DNA of 64,000 nt from Aurantibacillus circumpalustris (lineage in GTDB: Bacteria > Bacteroidota > Bacteroidia > B-17B0 > Aurantibacillaceae). The DNA lies in NCBI RefSeq assembly GCF_029625215.1, contig NZ_CP121197.1:1674001-1738000 (forward strand), written 5' to 3'. Positions 43,718 to 51,927 of the stretch are shown here, one piece after another. The notes below the pieces were generated by a model that was not told the origin of the DNA, made no database searches, and saw nothing but the letters and a program-made list of their open reading frames with translations. Position numbers and translations under genes: made by a program. Positions within the stretch are counted from its first letter, which is position 1. Each line of letters starts with the position of its first letter.

Positions 43718-45523
43718 ATGAACATCTTTAAATATAAAAACAACTGGTTCTTTGCATTAGGAATAACTGTGTTCCTGATTTTCTTTTGTTTTCGTCCGCT
43801 TAACTCACCTTCGTATAGAATAATTGTGGCGGATGGCTTAGGTTATTACTCCTACTTACCTGCCAAGTTTATCTATAACGACAAGAACTTTGAGTTTAAA
43901 TGGTTTGACGAGGTGTTTGATGCCAACTACGAAGATCATTTATTCGAGAAGCCTACTCAAAATTTTATGGTGAAGTATAAGGACAGGATGATTAATCTTT
44001 ATTATCCCGGACAATCTTTTCTTCAATTTCCATTCTTTTTTTTAGCGCATGTGTCGGCAAAGCTATTCGATTATCCACCTGATGGTTTTTCCTTCCCTTA
44101 TCAGCTGGGAATGGGCATAGCGGCGATGTTTTACACCTTGTTGGGATTATTCTTCTTGCAGAAATTATTATTTAATGTATCGCAAAATAGAAGACTTTCT
44201 ATTTACTTTACCCTACTTGTTTTTTTTGCAACGAACCTTTTTACCTATTCCATTTTTGCGGGTTGTTATACCCATTGTTATTCTTTTGCATTTATAAGTA
44301 TAAGTCTGTTTTTTGCACAAAAGTTTTTTAATCAGGAAGAAAGCAAACTTTTTAATTTACTAGCATTTGCTACAAGTGCTGCTATTGTTATCTTCTTAAG
44401 ACCGGTGAATATTATTCTTTTGATTAGCACTTTGTATTTTTTCAAAACGTTTCCTCTTGCAAGAATTTTTAACGGTAAAAAAAATGTTGCTGCTATTGGA
44501 GCTGTGTTTCTGCTTTTCTTTTTTGTCGTGATTTATAACATGGGAATTACATACTTACAGACAAAGTCTTTAATAGCAAATACATACACCATTGGCGCGT
44601 TTTATTTTAATGACTGGAGTCACGTCTGGGATAATTTTTTCGGATTTCAGAATGGAATATTGTGGTACACGCCGATTATATTGTTATGTTTTATTCCTTT
44701 GTTGTTTTGCCGAAGAAATCCCAAAATTCTTTTTTTAGTAGCTCCGGTTCTTCTTATAATTTTACTTTACAGTTTTTGGTTTTATTGGAACATTGTAAAC
44801 CGCACACTGGTTGATTTTTCTGGCATTTTGGCTCTATTGCTTTTAATTTTATTTGGCCGTGTTAATGACAATTCAAAAGTTTATAAAACACTATTACTTA
44901 TTTCTTTTCTGTGTATTCCCTTTTTTCAATTAAAAGCATACCAATTGAGAAACGGCATTTTAAATAGTAGTTACACCTATTGGCACTATTACGCAAGGCA
45001 TTTTTTCACGGTTGGACATGCGGATGTGTTTCCAATAAATCCTAAAACAATTAAACAGCAACAAGATTATTTTTACGATTTCGAACAAGAAGAAGGGAGT
45101 ACTGTTTCTTCGGAAAAAGCTTTTGATGGCAAGAAATCAGCAGTTTTGAATGAACAAGTCGAATACAACTGCTCTAAAACGTTCACAGTGCCTGGGTTTT
45201 TTGATAAATCAGGATTTAAAAAAGTTAAAGCATCTTTCTGGTTTTATCGCACAGAAGAAATGAAGAATGTTCAGTTTGTATTTTCTTTTGCCAAAAAGGA
45301 GAATGTGATTTATAATCATCCTTTCTACATAAACACCACAACTAAGGCCAATAAGTGGGATTTAAAGGAGTTTGGAATGGATTTACCAGAGGATGTAAGT
45401 GTTGGAGATAAACTTGTGGTATATTTTTGGAATCCAGATAAACGCAGCAGTGTATTCATTGATAATTTTAAATTAGAATTTGTACTGAAAGATGGATCTG
45501 ATGAAATAACACTTAATAAATAA
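43718..45523 (+). CDS. GT-C-like membrane glycosyltransferase with periplasmic tail
   Basis: This 601-residue protein has about eleven transmembrane helices in its first ~420 residues; the first periplasmic loop holds DGLGYYSYLPAKF and FDEVFDANYEDH, an acidic arrangement like the catalytic loops of GT-C enzymes that use polyprenyl-linked sugars (PMT/GT39 type). The remaining ~180 residues are soluble and beta-rich (YDFEQEEGSTVSSEKAF ... WDLKEFGMDLP ... NPDKRSSVFIDNFKLEF), resembling a carbohydrate-binding sandwich. I infer a glycosyltransferase acting in the inner membrane. It lies between phaE and phaC, but nothing in it relates to PHA. Confidence 0.65.
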   Translation: MNIFKYKNNWFFALGITVFLIFFCFRPLNSPSYRIIVADGLGYYSYLPAKFIYNDKNFEFKWFDEVFDANYEDHLFEKPTQNFMVKYKDRMINLYYPGQSFLQFPFFFLAHVSAKLFDYPPDGFSFPYQLGMGIAAMFYTLLGLFFLQKLLFNVSQNRRLSIYFTLLVFFATNLFTYSIFAGCYTHCYSFAFISISLFFAQKFFNQEESKLFNLLAFATSAAIVIFLRPVNIILLISTLYFFKTFPLARIFNGKKNVAAIGAVFLLFFFVVIYNMGITYLQTKSLIANTYTIGAFYFNDWSHVWDNFFGFQNGILWYTPIILLCFIPLLFCRRNPKILFLVAPVLLIILLYSFWFYWNIVNRTLVDFSGILALLLLILFGRVNDNSKVYKTLLLISFLCIPFFQLKAYQLRNGILNSSYTYWHYYARHFFTVGHADVFPINPKTIKQQQDYFYDFEQEEGSTVSSEKAFDGKKSAVLNEQVEYNCSKTFTVPGFFDKSGFKKVKASFWFYRTEEMKNVQFVFSFAKKENVIYNHPFYINTTTKANKWDLKEFGMDLPEDVSVGDKLVVYFWNPDKRSSVFIDNFKLEFVLKDGSDEITLNK

Positions 45524-45526
45524 TCG

Positions 45527-45534
45527 TAACTTTG
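45527..45534 (+). promoter_or_regulatory. -7 element for phaC
   Basis: TAACTTTG fits TAnnTTTG and lies 20 bases before the phaC start codon, right after the stop of the preceding gene. No clear -33. Confidence 0.45.
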
Positions 45535-45554
45535 ACCTTTTAAAACCCCCTGCC

Positions 45555-46604
45555 ATGGACAACAAAATCGTAGAAGAATTCACAAATATGAGCTCTAAAT
45601 TATTAAAGAGCTACACTACCTTAAATCAAATTGATGAGGTAGATATTGCATCCACTCCTAAAACGGCAGTGTACAATGAGGATAAACTCACCTTATACCG
45701 CTACGATAGAGATAGCGATGCAACGTTTAAAACCCCTGTTTTAATTGTATATGCTTTAGTGAATACCTACAAAATGTTGGATCTTCAGCCAGACCGTAGT
45801 TATATAAAAAATCTTATCAATGCGGGTATGGATGTGTACCTTATTGATTGGGGTTTTCCAGGTAAAAGTGATCGTTATTTAAGCATGGACGATTATGTAA
45901 ATGGTTACATAAATAATTGTGTAGATTTTATTCGTAAAAAACACCGTCTTGAGAGCATCAATATTTTAAGTATCTGTCAAGGTGGAACCCTAAGTGTGAT
46001 TTATTCTTCTCTTTATCCAAGTAAAGTAAAAAATTTGGTAACGCATGTTACACCTATTGATTTTAGTACAAATGACGGTCTTTTATTTCGTTGGAGTAAA
46101 GACATGGATTTTGATCTTTTAGTAGATGGGAATCATGGTTTAATTCCGGGAAATTTTTTAAATGACGGATTTGATATGCTGAAACCGATGATGAAGGTAC
46201 AGAAACAACAAGCTCTTACAAATGTATTAGACGATAAAGACAAACTTCTGAATTTTTTACGAATGGAGAAATGGATCAGTGAAAGTCCTGATCAAGCAGG
46301 AGAATGTTTCCGTCAGTTTATGAAAGATTTGTATCAGAAAAATAAATTAGTAAAAGGTGAATTAGAAGTGGGAGGCAAAAAAGTAAATCTTAAAAACTTA
46401 ACTTCTCCATTATTAAATATTTTTGCAACGGAAGATCACTTGGTTCCTCCAGCTGCAACAAAACCTCTTAACGACTTAGTTGGAAGTACAGACAAAGAAT
46501 TGTACAGTTTTAAAGGTGGACATATTGGTGTGTTTGTTGGAAGTAAATCTCAAAAAGAGCTTGCGCCTGCTGTTGCCGATTGGTTGAAGAAGAGAGATAA
46601 ATAG
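45555..46604 (+). CDS. phaC: class III PHA synthase subunit PhaC
   Basis: PhaC polymerises 3-hydroxyacyl-CoA to polyhydroxyalkanoate on intracellular granules. The 349-residue length is that of class III enzymes. The lipase-like box SICQGG has Cys141 as nucleophile in place of Ser, and the other catalytic residues are Asp294 in ATEDHLVPP and His323 in KGGHIGVFVG; their spacing (153 and 182 from the Cys) equals that in Allochromatium PhaC. LIDWGFPGKSDR and YPSKVKNLVTHVTPIDF are further family blocks. With PhaE upstream this makes a complete synthase. No phaA or phaB is adjacent, so the monomer source must lie elsewhere. Confidence 0.93.
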   Translation: MDNKIVEEFTNMSSKLLKSYTTLNQIDEVDIASTPKTAVYNEDKLTLYRYDRDSDATFKTPVLIVYALVNTYKMLDLQPDRSYIKNLINAGMDVYLIDWGFPGKSDRYLSMDDYVNGYINNCVDFIRKKHRLESINILSICQGGTLSVIYSSLYPSKVKNLVTHVTPIDFSTNDGLLFRWSKDMDFDLLVDGNHGLIPGNFLNDGFDMLKPMMKVQKQQALTNVLDDKDKLLNFLRMEKWISESPDQAGECFRQFMKDLYQKNKLVKGELEVGGKKVNLKNLTSPLLNIFATEDHLVPPAATKPLNDLVGSTDKELYSFKGGHIGVFVGSKSQKELAPAVADWLKKRDK

Positions 46605-46655
46605 TAAATGGAAGATGTAAAAGGGAAAATGTGAGATGGGGATTTGGGATAAGCA
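46605..46655. repeat. 7-nt-period repeat after phaC
   Basis: Directly behind the phaC stop: GGAAGAT, GTAAAAG, GGAAAAT, GTGAGAT, GGGGATT, TGGGATA. Same period and base composition as the repeat downstream of rbfA. Confidence 0.6.
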
Positions 46656-46677
46656 ACCTTAATAAAAAATGATATAG

Positions 46678-46707
46678 ATGCGGTGCCTTGGTGCCGCATT
46701 TTTTTTA
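46678..46707 (+). terminator. terminator after phaC
   Basis: ATGCGG / CCGCAT (46678-46683 with 46694-46699), inner loop, followed by T8. Confidence 0.75.
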
Positions 46708-46720
46708 GTAGTTTAGAAAA

Positions 46721-47200
46721 ATGAAATCTGCAAGTTTAAGTGAATTAAAAAAAGAACTGATCGAATTGCCACCAAAGCAATTGGCGGAACTTTGTATTTC
46801 TCTTGCAAAATATAAAAAAGACAATAAAGAATTTTTGGGGTATTTATTATTTGAGTCGCACGACAATGCCGCTTTTGTTATAGAAATTAAATTAGAAATT
46901 GATGCTCACTTTGAAGAACTAAAGAGCCAGTCTAATCTTTATTACACAAAAAAAAGTCTGCGAAAACTATTGCGCATTATTACGAAGTACTGTAAATACG
47001 TTAGTGATAAAGCTATTTCAGCAGAACTTCATATTTATTTTTGTCTCAAATTAAAAGAATCGGGTATTCCATTTAAAAAAAGTCAGTTGTTGGTGAATAT
47101 GTACGAACAGCAATTAAAAAAAATAAACACCTTCATCAGTACTTTACATGAAGACATTCAGAACGATTATGCTGCTGATCTTGAAAAAATAAGTTTTTAA
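46721..47200 (+). CDS. DUF6155-type helical protein
   Basis: The protein is 159 residues, basic and almost wholly helical: LSELKKELIELPPKQLAELC, LGYLLFESHDNAAFVIEIK and KLLRIITKYCKYVSDKAIS. I recognise it as a DUF6155-like protein, which in Bacteroidota is a small cytosolic protein of unknown role. It is followed after three bases by the DUF3820 gene, so the pair is co-transcribed. Its start lies only 13 bases after the phaC terminator's T run, so its promoter must overlap that region. Confidence 0.75.
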   Translation: MKSASLSELKKELIELPPKQLAELCISLAKYKKDNKEFLGYLLFESHDNAAFVIEIKLEIDAHFEELKSQSNLYYTKKSLRKLLRIITKYCKYVSDKAISAELHIYFCLKLKESGIPFKKSQLLVNMYEQQLKKINTFISTLHEDIQNDYAADLEKISF

Positions 47201-47203
47201 GAA

Positions 47204-47443
47204 ATGGAAGGACTGAATCCGCAACTACTGTTAGATCTCGTAAACACAACTATGCCATTTGGCAAGTACAAAGGGACTTTGTATTACCGTTTACCTGTTA
47301 GTTATCTGGAATGGTTTGCGCGCAAAGGTGGATTTCCTCCAGGGAAAACAGGCATGCTTTTATCTACGCTTTACGAAATAAAATTAAACGGCTTGGAGTT
47401 TTTATTGGAAAGGATTAAGAAAGAGCAGTCGTTGAAGAGATAG
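47204..47443 (+). CDS. DUF3820 protein
   Basis: A 79-residue protein with the DUF3820 core MPFGKYKGTLYYRLPVSYLE-WFARKGGFPPG and a helical end (LLSTLYEIKLNGLEFLLERI). This family is described as a putative quorum-sensing-regulated virulence factor on the basis of one study, and in most bacteria its function is unknown. Small, cytosolic; second gene of the pair with DUF6155. Confidence 0.85.
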   Translation: MEGLNPQLLLDLVNTTMPFGKYKGTLYYRLPVSYLEWFARKGGFPPGKTGMLLSTLYEIKLNGLEFLLERIKKEQSLKR

Positions 47444-47460
47444 TCTAAAATTAAAGAAGA

Positions 47461-48204
47461 TCAAGGTTTTTGTATCACACAAACAACCGAAAGCCCCATT
47501 TTCTTGAGAACAATTTTGTCGATAAACTTAAACACAGGAACAAAAGTATTGTATAATCTCATTTCGCCCGCCGGAATGGTTTTGTGTTTTAAGATCCTGC
47601 CGCTGATCCACCAGGCTAAAATACCAGTAGCATTAAAGTAAAAAGATTTTTTAATGGGCGCGTGTTTACTCATTAATTTAGAAAGAGAGGTTCTATTGTA
47701 ACGTTTAAAATGTTCGAGAGAAAGATCAATGTCGTTATAAAGCGCTTGGTATGCAGGAACCAAAATGGTCATTTGTCCACCAGGTTTTAATAAACTTAGC
47801 ATGTTTTTAATTGCCAGATCATCATCTTTAATGTGTTCAACAACGTTTAATGCGAAAACACTGTTGAAACTCGAAAGTAAAGAAGCGTATGTTTTGTCAA
47901 AATCTGTATGCGCTATATCAATATCTAAAACATGATTGGTATCTAACTTAAATTTGTCGCTAAGAATACTTCTGTAATTTTCACGGATATCAGAGAGGTA
48001 AATATCTTTTTTGTCAGAGATAAAAAAATCGGAGATGTTACCAACACCACTACCGATTTCTAAAATTTTTCCATTGCAGAAGGGGCTAACTATTTGATAA
48101 AGCCAACGATTAAATTTGGCAGCGGATGAAATGACATCTAAAATCTCGAGTCCTTCTGCGTCAATATCTTTGTACTCAAATTTTTGTTGCGGTTCACTAC
48201 TCAT
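47461..48204 (-). CDS. class I SAM-dependent methyltransferase
   Basis: This 247-residue protein has the SAM-binding motif I (GKILEIGSGVGNISDFF) near residue 50, an acidic post-I strand (IYLSDIREN), then VFALNVVEHIKDDDLAIKN and LLKPGGQMTILVPAYQALY. It is of the Methyltransf_11/23 type, with a hydrophobic C-terminal region (FYFNATGILAWWISG) that could touch the membrane. Such enzymes often sit with glycosyltransferases that act on lipid carriers, but nothing next to it settles the substrate. Confidence 0.85.
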   Translation of the reverse strand: MSSEPQQKFEYKDIDAEGLEILDVISSAAKFNRWLYQIVSPFCNGKILEIGSGVGNISDFFISDKKDIYLSDIRENYRSILSDKFKLDTNHVLDIDIAHTDFDKTYASLLSSFNSVFALNVVEHIKDDDLAIKNMLSLLKPGGQMTILVPAYQALYNDIDLSLEHFKRYNRTSLSKLMSKHAPIKKSFYFNATGILAWWISGRILKHKTIPAGEMRLYNTFVPVFKFIDKIVLKKMGLSVVCVIQKP

Positions 48205-48233
48205 TCTTAATTTCAGCCTGAAAAAATTATTGG

Positions 48234-48241
48234 CAAAAATA
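48234..48241 (-). promoter_or_regulatory. -7 element for the methyltransferase gene
   Basis: On the minus strand TATTTTTG, 29 bases before the start codon at 48204. Confidence 0.4.
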
Positions 48242-48398
48242 CTTTAAATCCATGTACATTTCCATAAAATATGTGATATTTTTCTGATTTTAGACGATAG
48301 ATGGTAAGTTTTTAATCTATGTAACGGTTTCAGACGTTTTTTCCTAATATACATAGCAAACATTAGTCAGTCTTCCGTGATGATAATAAAAACACCAA

Positions 48399-49100
48399 CT
48401 ACTTATTAATAAAATAACTTGTTAATTCAGAGGTGGCGGTCACTGCTACACCATTTCCAGCATAAGATGTTCCATATCCTGTTAGACGTTCATATTTTAT
48501 TTGACCCACATCTTTTGTATAGTAAGTTCTATAAAGGTAAGTAATGGCAGGGCTATTATCATGGTAAATATATCCGAAAATAACGAGTGTCGGATAATAT
48601 GAATGTCCATTAATAATAATAGTTGTGTCCTTTGCAATGACATGCTCATAGGTTCTGTCGTGGTTTCCGTCCTTTACGGTCCATGCTGCACCCAGATTTT
48701 CAGATAAAAACTGTGTAAAAACTGGGTCAAATTTAGAATAACCAGTTCCAGTGTGCAATTTATATCCCCATATTGGATATCCATTGGAAAAGGGTACATA
48801 AACAGAATCGACAGTTGAGATCAGCAATGGTGGCGCACGATTTATATCATAATTGGAATAAGCATCTTTTTGATAAGTGGGAGAGATCGAGGAGGTAAAA
48901 GATTGATTCTTGTCGTCGGTGTAAGTCCAGTACGAACCTGGATAAGCAGGAAAATAGGACGAAGGTTTAATTGTATCGTATACGATAATTGGATCAACTG
49001 GAATAGTTGCGTTCAACTCCACCTTTGGTTCATCGCCCTCCTTCTTGCATGACACGAGTGTAAGCGCAAAAAGCAAAACAAAATAAATGATTTTTTTCAT
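48399..49100 (-). CDS. predicted lipoprotein of unknown function
   Basis: The 233 residues start with a lipoprotein signal (MKKIIYFVLLFALTLVSC, Cys18) followed by KKEGDEP, a charged stretch of the type that can direct lipoproteins to the cell surface. The rest is beta-rich: IKPSSYFPAYPGSYWTYTD, WTVKDGNHDRTYEHVI, TYLYRTYYTKDVGQIKYE. It resembles a large group of Bacteroidota lipoproteins in which PAxPGSxWTY is conserved, role unknown. Alone on the minus strand. Confidence 0.75.
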   Translation of the reverse strand: MKKIIYFVLLFALTLVSCKKEGDEPKVELNATIPVDPIIVYDTIKPSSYFPAYPGSYWTYTDDKNQSFTSSISPTYQKDAYSNYDINRAPPLLISTVDSVYVPFSNGYPIWGYKLHTGTGYSKFDPVFTQFLSENLGAAWTVKDGNHDRTYEHVIAKDTTIIINGHSYYPTLVIFGYIYHDNSPAITYLYRTYYTKDVGQIKYERLTGYGTSYAGNGVAVTATSELTSYFINK

Positions 49101-49161
49101 GGGTGTTTTTTTTAGATTGTTAAAGGAGATTTAACGAACTAAAGGTCTGGGTTCTGTCTAT

Positions 49162-49169
49162 CAAATGTA
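49162..49169 (-). promoter_or_regulatory. -7 element for the lipoprotein gene
   Basis: On the minus strand TACATTTG, 61 bases before the start codon at 49100. Confidence 0.4.
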
Positions 49170-49204
49170 ATGAAAAAAACCGTGTAATTAGACTAAAATT
49201 TTTA

Positions 49205-50518
49205 TTAGGTCGAAATCTCAATTTTAACCTTTTTGTTTTTAATACGCTCATCGCGAATTAAATTCACAGTCTTAACAATTTTATCGCTTTTAATGGCAGC
49301 GTAGGACGAGTGATCAAGCACTTCTATTTTTCCGAGTTCTTCTTTTTTTAGTCCGCCTTTTTGCAAAAGCATGCCAACAATATCCATTTTATTTACTTTG
49401 TCTTTTTTACCGGCAGAGATATAAAGTGTTTTCCAAACACTTGGCTTAGGTGCATTTATTTTTTTAAGAAGAATTTCGTCTTCTGGAACAATTTGAAGAA
49501 ATGGTGGTAAATAATCTTCACCCTCCAACATAAAATACACAGTACCGCTGGCGTTCATACGTGCTGTTCTTCCATTACGGTGAATCATGGCGTCTTCGGT
49601 TAATGGCAATTGAAAATGAATGACAGCTTCAATCTCAGGGATATCAAGTCCTCGAGCGGCAAGGTCTGTTGAAATCAATAAATTAACGCTACCGTTTCTT
49701 AATTTTATTAAAGTTTTTTCACGGTCAATTTGTTCCAAACCGCCGTGATAGAAACCGTGAGCAACATTTAGCTTACTGAGTTCAAATGAGATTCTGTTTA
49801 CTGCATCGCGGTGATTACAAAAAACAATGGTAGACTGCGCGTTTATTTTGCCTAACAATAATAGCAATGCGTTTAATTTTTCATCCACTTGCGAACGTAC
49901 CTTTTTATAAAACACTTCGCCCTTACCCTGTTTTTCTTCAGTTGTAAAATTAAGTTCTTTTGGTTCTTTAATACCCACAAAGCTTGGTATTTCAGAAATT
50001 GCGGTAGCTGAGGTCAGAATGCGTTTTTTGGGATGTTGAATAGTTTTAATGATAAACGACATTTCATCTTGAAATCCTGCTTCGAGCGATTTATCAAATT
50101 CATCGAGGATTAAATAATCTGTTTTTGTTAAGAATAAACTTTTTTTGCGAATATGATGCGCAATACGACCTGGCGTTCCCACCAATACCGCCGGTGACTC
50201 GAGTAAATTATTGCGTTCAATTTGCACAGAATGGCCGCCATAACAGCAGGAGATTTTAAAACCAGTTGCCATTTGTTTAAACACGTGTTCTATTTGTTGT
50301 GCAAGTTCGCGTGTAGGAACAATTATAATTGCTTGAACGCCTGTTTTGTCCTTATCTAAAAGGTCTGCGAAGGGTAATAAAAATGCCAATGTTTTTCCAG
50401 AACCAGTTGGCGAAATTAAAACGACATCTTTAAAATTAGAAACGGCCTCCAAGGTCGCGTTTTGCATCACGTTTAGTTCGGTAATATTAAAATTGGAAAA
50501 GATTTTTGATTTATTCAT
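49205..50518 (-). CDS. DEAD-box RNA helicase of DbpA type
   Basis: This 437-residue helicase has Q-motif region FNITELNVMQ, motif I SPTGSGKTLAF, Ia PTRELAQQI, Ib TPGRI, II DEFD, III SAT, IV TIVFCNHRD, V STDLAARGLDIPEI and VI HRNGRTAR. Motif II reads DEFD instead of DEAD, a change I know from this Bacteroidota group (DEFDKSLE). The C-terminal ~75 residues (TLYISAGKKDKVNKMDIVGM, then KIEVLDHSSYAAIKSDK) match the DbpA RNA-binding domain that targets hairpin 92 of 23S rRNA, so a role in 50S assembly is likely. The promoter overlaps the terminator of the upstream genes. Confidence 0.9.
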   Translation of the reverse strand: MNKSKIFSNFNITELNVMQNATLEAVSNFKDVVLISPTGSGKTLAFLLPFADLLDKDKTGVQAIIIVPTRELAQQIEHVFKQMATGFKISCCYGGHSVQIERNNLLESPAVLVGTPGRIAHHIRKKSLFLTKTDYLILDEFDKSLEAGFQDEMSFIIKTIQHPKKRILTSATAISEIPSFVGIKEPKELNFTTEEKQGKGEVFYKKVRSQVDEKLNALLLLLGKINAQSTIVFCNHRDAVNRISFELSKLNVAHGFYHGGLEQIDREKTLIKLRNGSVNLLISTDLAARGLDIPEIEAVIHFQLPLTEDAMIHRNGRTARMNASGTVYFMLEGEDYLPPFLQIVPEDEILLKKINAPKPSVWKTLYISAGKKDKVNKMDIVGMLLQKGGLKKEELGKIEVLDHSSYAAIKSDKIVKTVNLIRDERIKNKKVKIEIST

Positions 50519-50541
50519 GTGTGATGTATTCGGTTTAGAGC

Positions 50542-50566
50542 AAAAAAAGCATCTCCGAAGAGATGC
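50542..50566 (-). terminator. terminator of the 50.6-51.8 kb operon
   Basis: On the minus strand GCATCTC-TTCG-GAGATGC followed by T7. UUCG tetraloop, seven-base perfect stem, 62 bases after the stop at 50628. Confidence 0.85.
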
Positions 50567-50573
50567 AAATATA
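50566..50573 (-). promoter_or_regulatory. -7 element for the helicase, abutting the terminator
   Basis: On the minus strand TATATTTG, whose last G is the first base of the terminator stem. Transcripts starting a few bases further on would begin within the hairpin sequence. Confidence 0.5.
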
Positions 50574-50627
50574 AGGTATTAAAGACGATGTGAGTGAAAT
50601 CTCGGCTAATTCAGGGTGAAAAGGGTT

Positions 50628-51215
50628 TTATTTTGCTGCTGACGCCCAAGTTGTGGTAGGTAATTCTGGCGAAGATTGATCCATTGGAAACCTGTAATTT
50701 GAAGGTCTTTTTGTATGAAGTTGTTTTTTTATTGAAGCAGTATATTCTTTATTATAAGAAAAACAATCTTTCTCATAGTCAAAATGTACAATTGCGATAG
50801 GAAAATCAAGAGCGTCCGGGTTTAAACTTTTAAGAATAGCTTCATCAATAAGTGACGTTTCAAATTCAAATCGATAAATTCCGTTTACCTCAGTTAGAAT
50901 CTCAGTATTTACACCTATAACTTTGCTTATATATCCAGTTTTAGAAATTCTTATTGCATAATATGCATCTTTATTTAGAATAAATTTGAATTTAGTTTTC
51001 CCTTCTTTTAATAACACAGTATCTATTTGATTATGTAGTCCAATAAGTTCAACAATACAGTCACCTTGCTGTTCATCGGCATTAATTATTTTTCCTTCTA
51101 TTTTAAGGCAAGAGAGCGAATCTTTTTTACCGTTTCCTTTTTTGGATGCACTTGCTGTTAAAGTAAATAAACTGAAACAAATTAAAAGGTTAAGAGTTAA
51201 GAATAAATTTTTCAT
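50628..51215 (-). CDS. secreted protein with CarboxypepD_reg/PEGA-like domain
   Basis: This 195-residue protein has a signal peptide (MKNLFLTLNLLICFSLFTLT, cleavage near ASA). From SCLKIEGKIINADEQ through GKTKFKFILNKDAYYAIRIS and KTGYISKVIGV it resembles the small beta-sandwich regulatory domains of carboxypeptidase-regulatory or PEGA type. The second half (FPIAIVHFDYEKDCFSYNKE) looks like a strand-rich linker and a polar tail. The function is unknown. It is the last gene of a three-gene operon (start at 51834) that ends at the terminator near 50550. Confidence 0.65.
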   Translation of the reverse strand: MKNLFLTLNLLICFSLFTLTASASKKGNGKKDSLSCLKIEGKIINADEQQGDCIVELIGLHNQIDTVLLKEGKTKFKFILNKDAYYAIRISKTGYISKVIGVNTEILTEVNGIYRFEFETSLIDEAILKSLNPDALDFPIAIVHFDYEKDCFSYNKEYTASIKKQLHTKRPSNYRFPMDQSSPELPTTTWASAAK

Positions 51216-51233
51216 GATTTTTGTTTTTAGGGG

Positions 51234-51674
51234 TTATGAATTTAGTTTTTGGATTATTTTAATTTTATGATTTTTAGAAGATTCTTTGATTTTAGTGATT
51301 TCAATAAAATTTGAAGGTAAATCTATGTTTTCATCAACAGATGTTTTGTAAAGCAAATCGTAGCTGACAGATTCATCACCCTCCATCGACGGTAGATTGT
51401 CGTTAGTGTTTTCGATTACGGGAAAAGTTCTGGCTAGAAACACCGTGTATACTTTTTGTTTCGCGTCAATCGCATTATCTTTTGTTTTTTGTTGAGTCTG
51501 TATAAGTACTTTACAGTTTATACATGCCAAATGGTTTGATTGTGCAGAGATCTCTTTTTTATTTAATACTACAATAAAAAGGATACACGCCATTTTAAAG
51601 ATTTTGGATTGGATCTGTTTTCCAAAAAATGTTTCTCGAAACAGATTGCTTAGTTTATTTAATATTGTAATCAT
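51234..51674 (-). CDS. exported protein of unknown function
   Basis: The frame from the ATG at 51674 gives 146 residues with a hydrophobic segment at about 27-42 (KMACILFIVVLNKKEISAQS), probably a signal peptide; if so, the ATG at MACILFI, 27 codons in, could be the real start. After it come a CIxC pair (HLACINCKVL) and a charged, non-repetitive body. No family recognised. It lies 18 bases upstream of the PEGA-like gene and 19 bases downstream of a 46-codon membrane-protein gene. Confidence 0.5.
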   Translation of the reverse strand: MITILNKLSNLFRETFFGKQIQSKIFKMACILFIVVLNKKEISAQSNHLACINCKVLIQTQQKTKDNAIDAKQKVYTVFLARTFPVIENTNDNLPSMEGDESVSYDLLYKTSVDENIDLPSNFIEITKIKESSKNHKIKIIQKLNS

Positions 51675-51693
51675 TTTTTATGGTTTTCGGTTA

Positions 51694-51834
51694 TTAAAAA
51701 AATAATTGGATGCAACAGATATTTAATACTGTTCCAAAAAGAACTATTGCTGTTTTTATCACTAACAATTCGCTTTTAGAGAGTTCTTTTAATTCTAAGT
51801 CAAAATTAACTGTATCTGAGTTTGTTGTTTTCAT
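51694..51834 (-). CDS. 46-residue protein with one membrane segment
   Basis: An ATG at 51834 opens a 46-codon frame ending at TAA 51696-51694. The first half is polar (MKTTNSDTVNFDLELKELSK), the second a hydrophobic segment (LLVIKTAIVLFGTVLNICCI) ending in LFF. A -7 box lies 31 bases upstream and the next gene on the same strand follows after 19 bases. No family recognised; a small membrane peptide in an operon with two exported proteins. Confidence 0.5.
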   Translation of the reverse strand: MKTTNSDTVNFDLELKELSKSELLVIKTAIVLFGTVLNICCIQLFF

Positions 51835-51865
51835 GGCATTTTGTTTTTAGTGTTTTAATCTGAAT

Positions 51866-51873
51866 CAAAGGTA
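51866..51873 (-). promoter_or_regulatory. -7 element for the three-gene operon
   Basis: On the minus strand TACCTTTG, 31 bases before the start codon at 51834. Confidence 0.45.
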
Positions 51874-51908
51874 GGTTGGTTTTAAGCGACTATATTACCG
51901 TTCGCCTT

Positions 51909-51927
51909 TTACATGTTTCATATGTAA
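51909..51927. promoter_or_regulatory. operator-like dyad upstream of the three-gene operon
   Basis: TTACAT-N7-ATGTAA (51909-51914 and 51922-51927), extended to eight bases with one mismatch (TTTTACAT / ATGTAAGA). It lies about 36 bases upstream of the -7 box and could bind a dimeric regulator. Confidence 0.35.

Noticed and set aside
49205-50518. DEFD instead of DEAD in motif II as a broken helicase
   Set aside because: All other motifs are intact and I know DEFDKSLE as the normal form in this Bacteroidota group.
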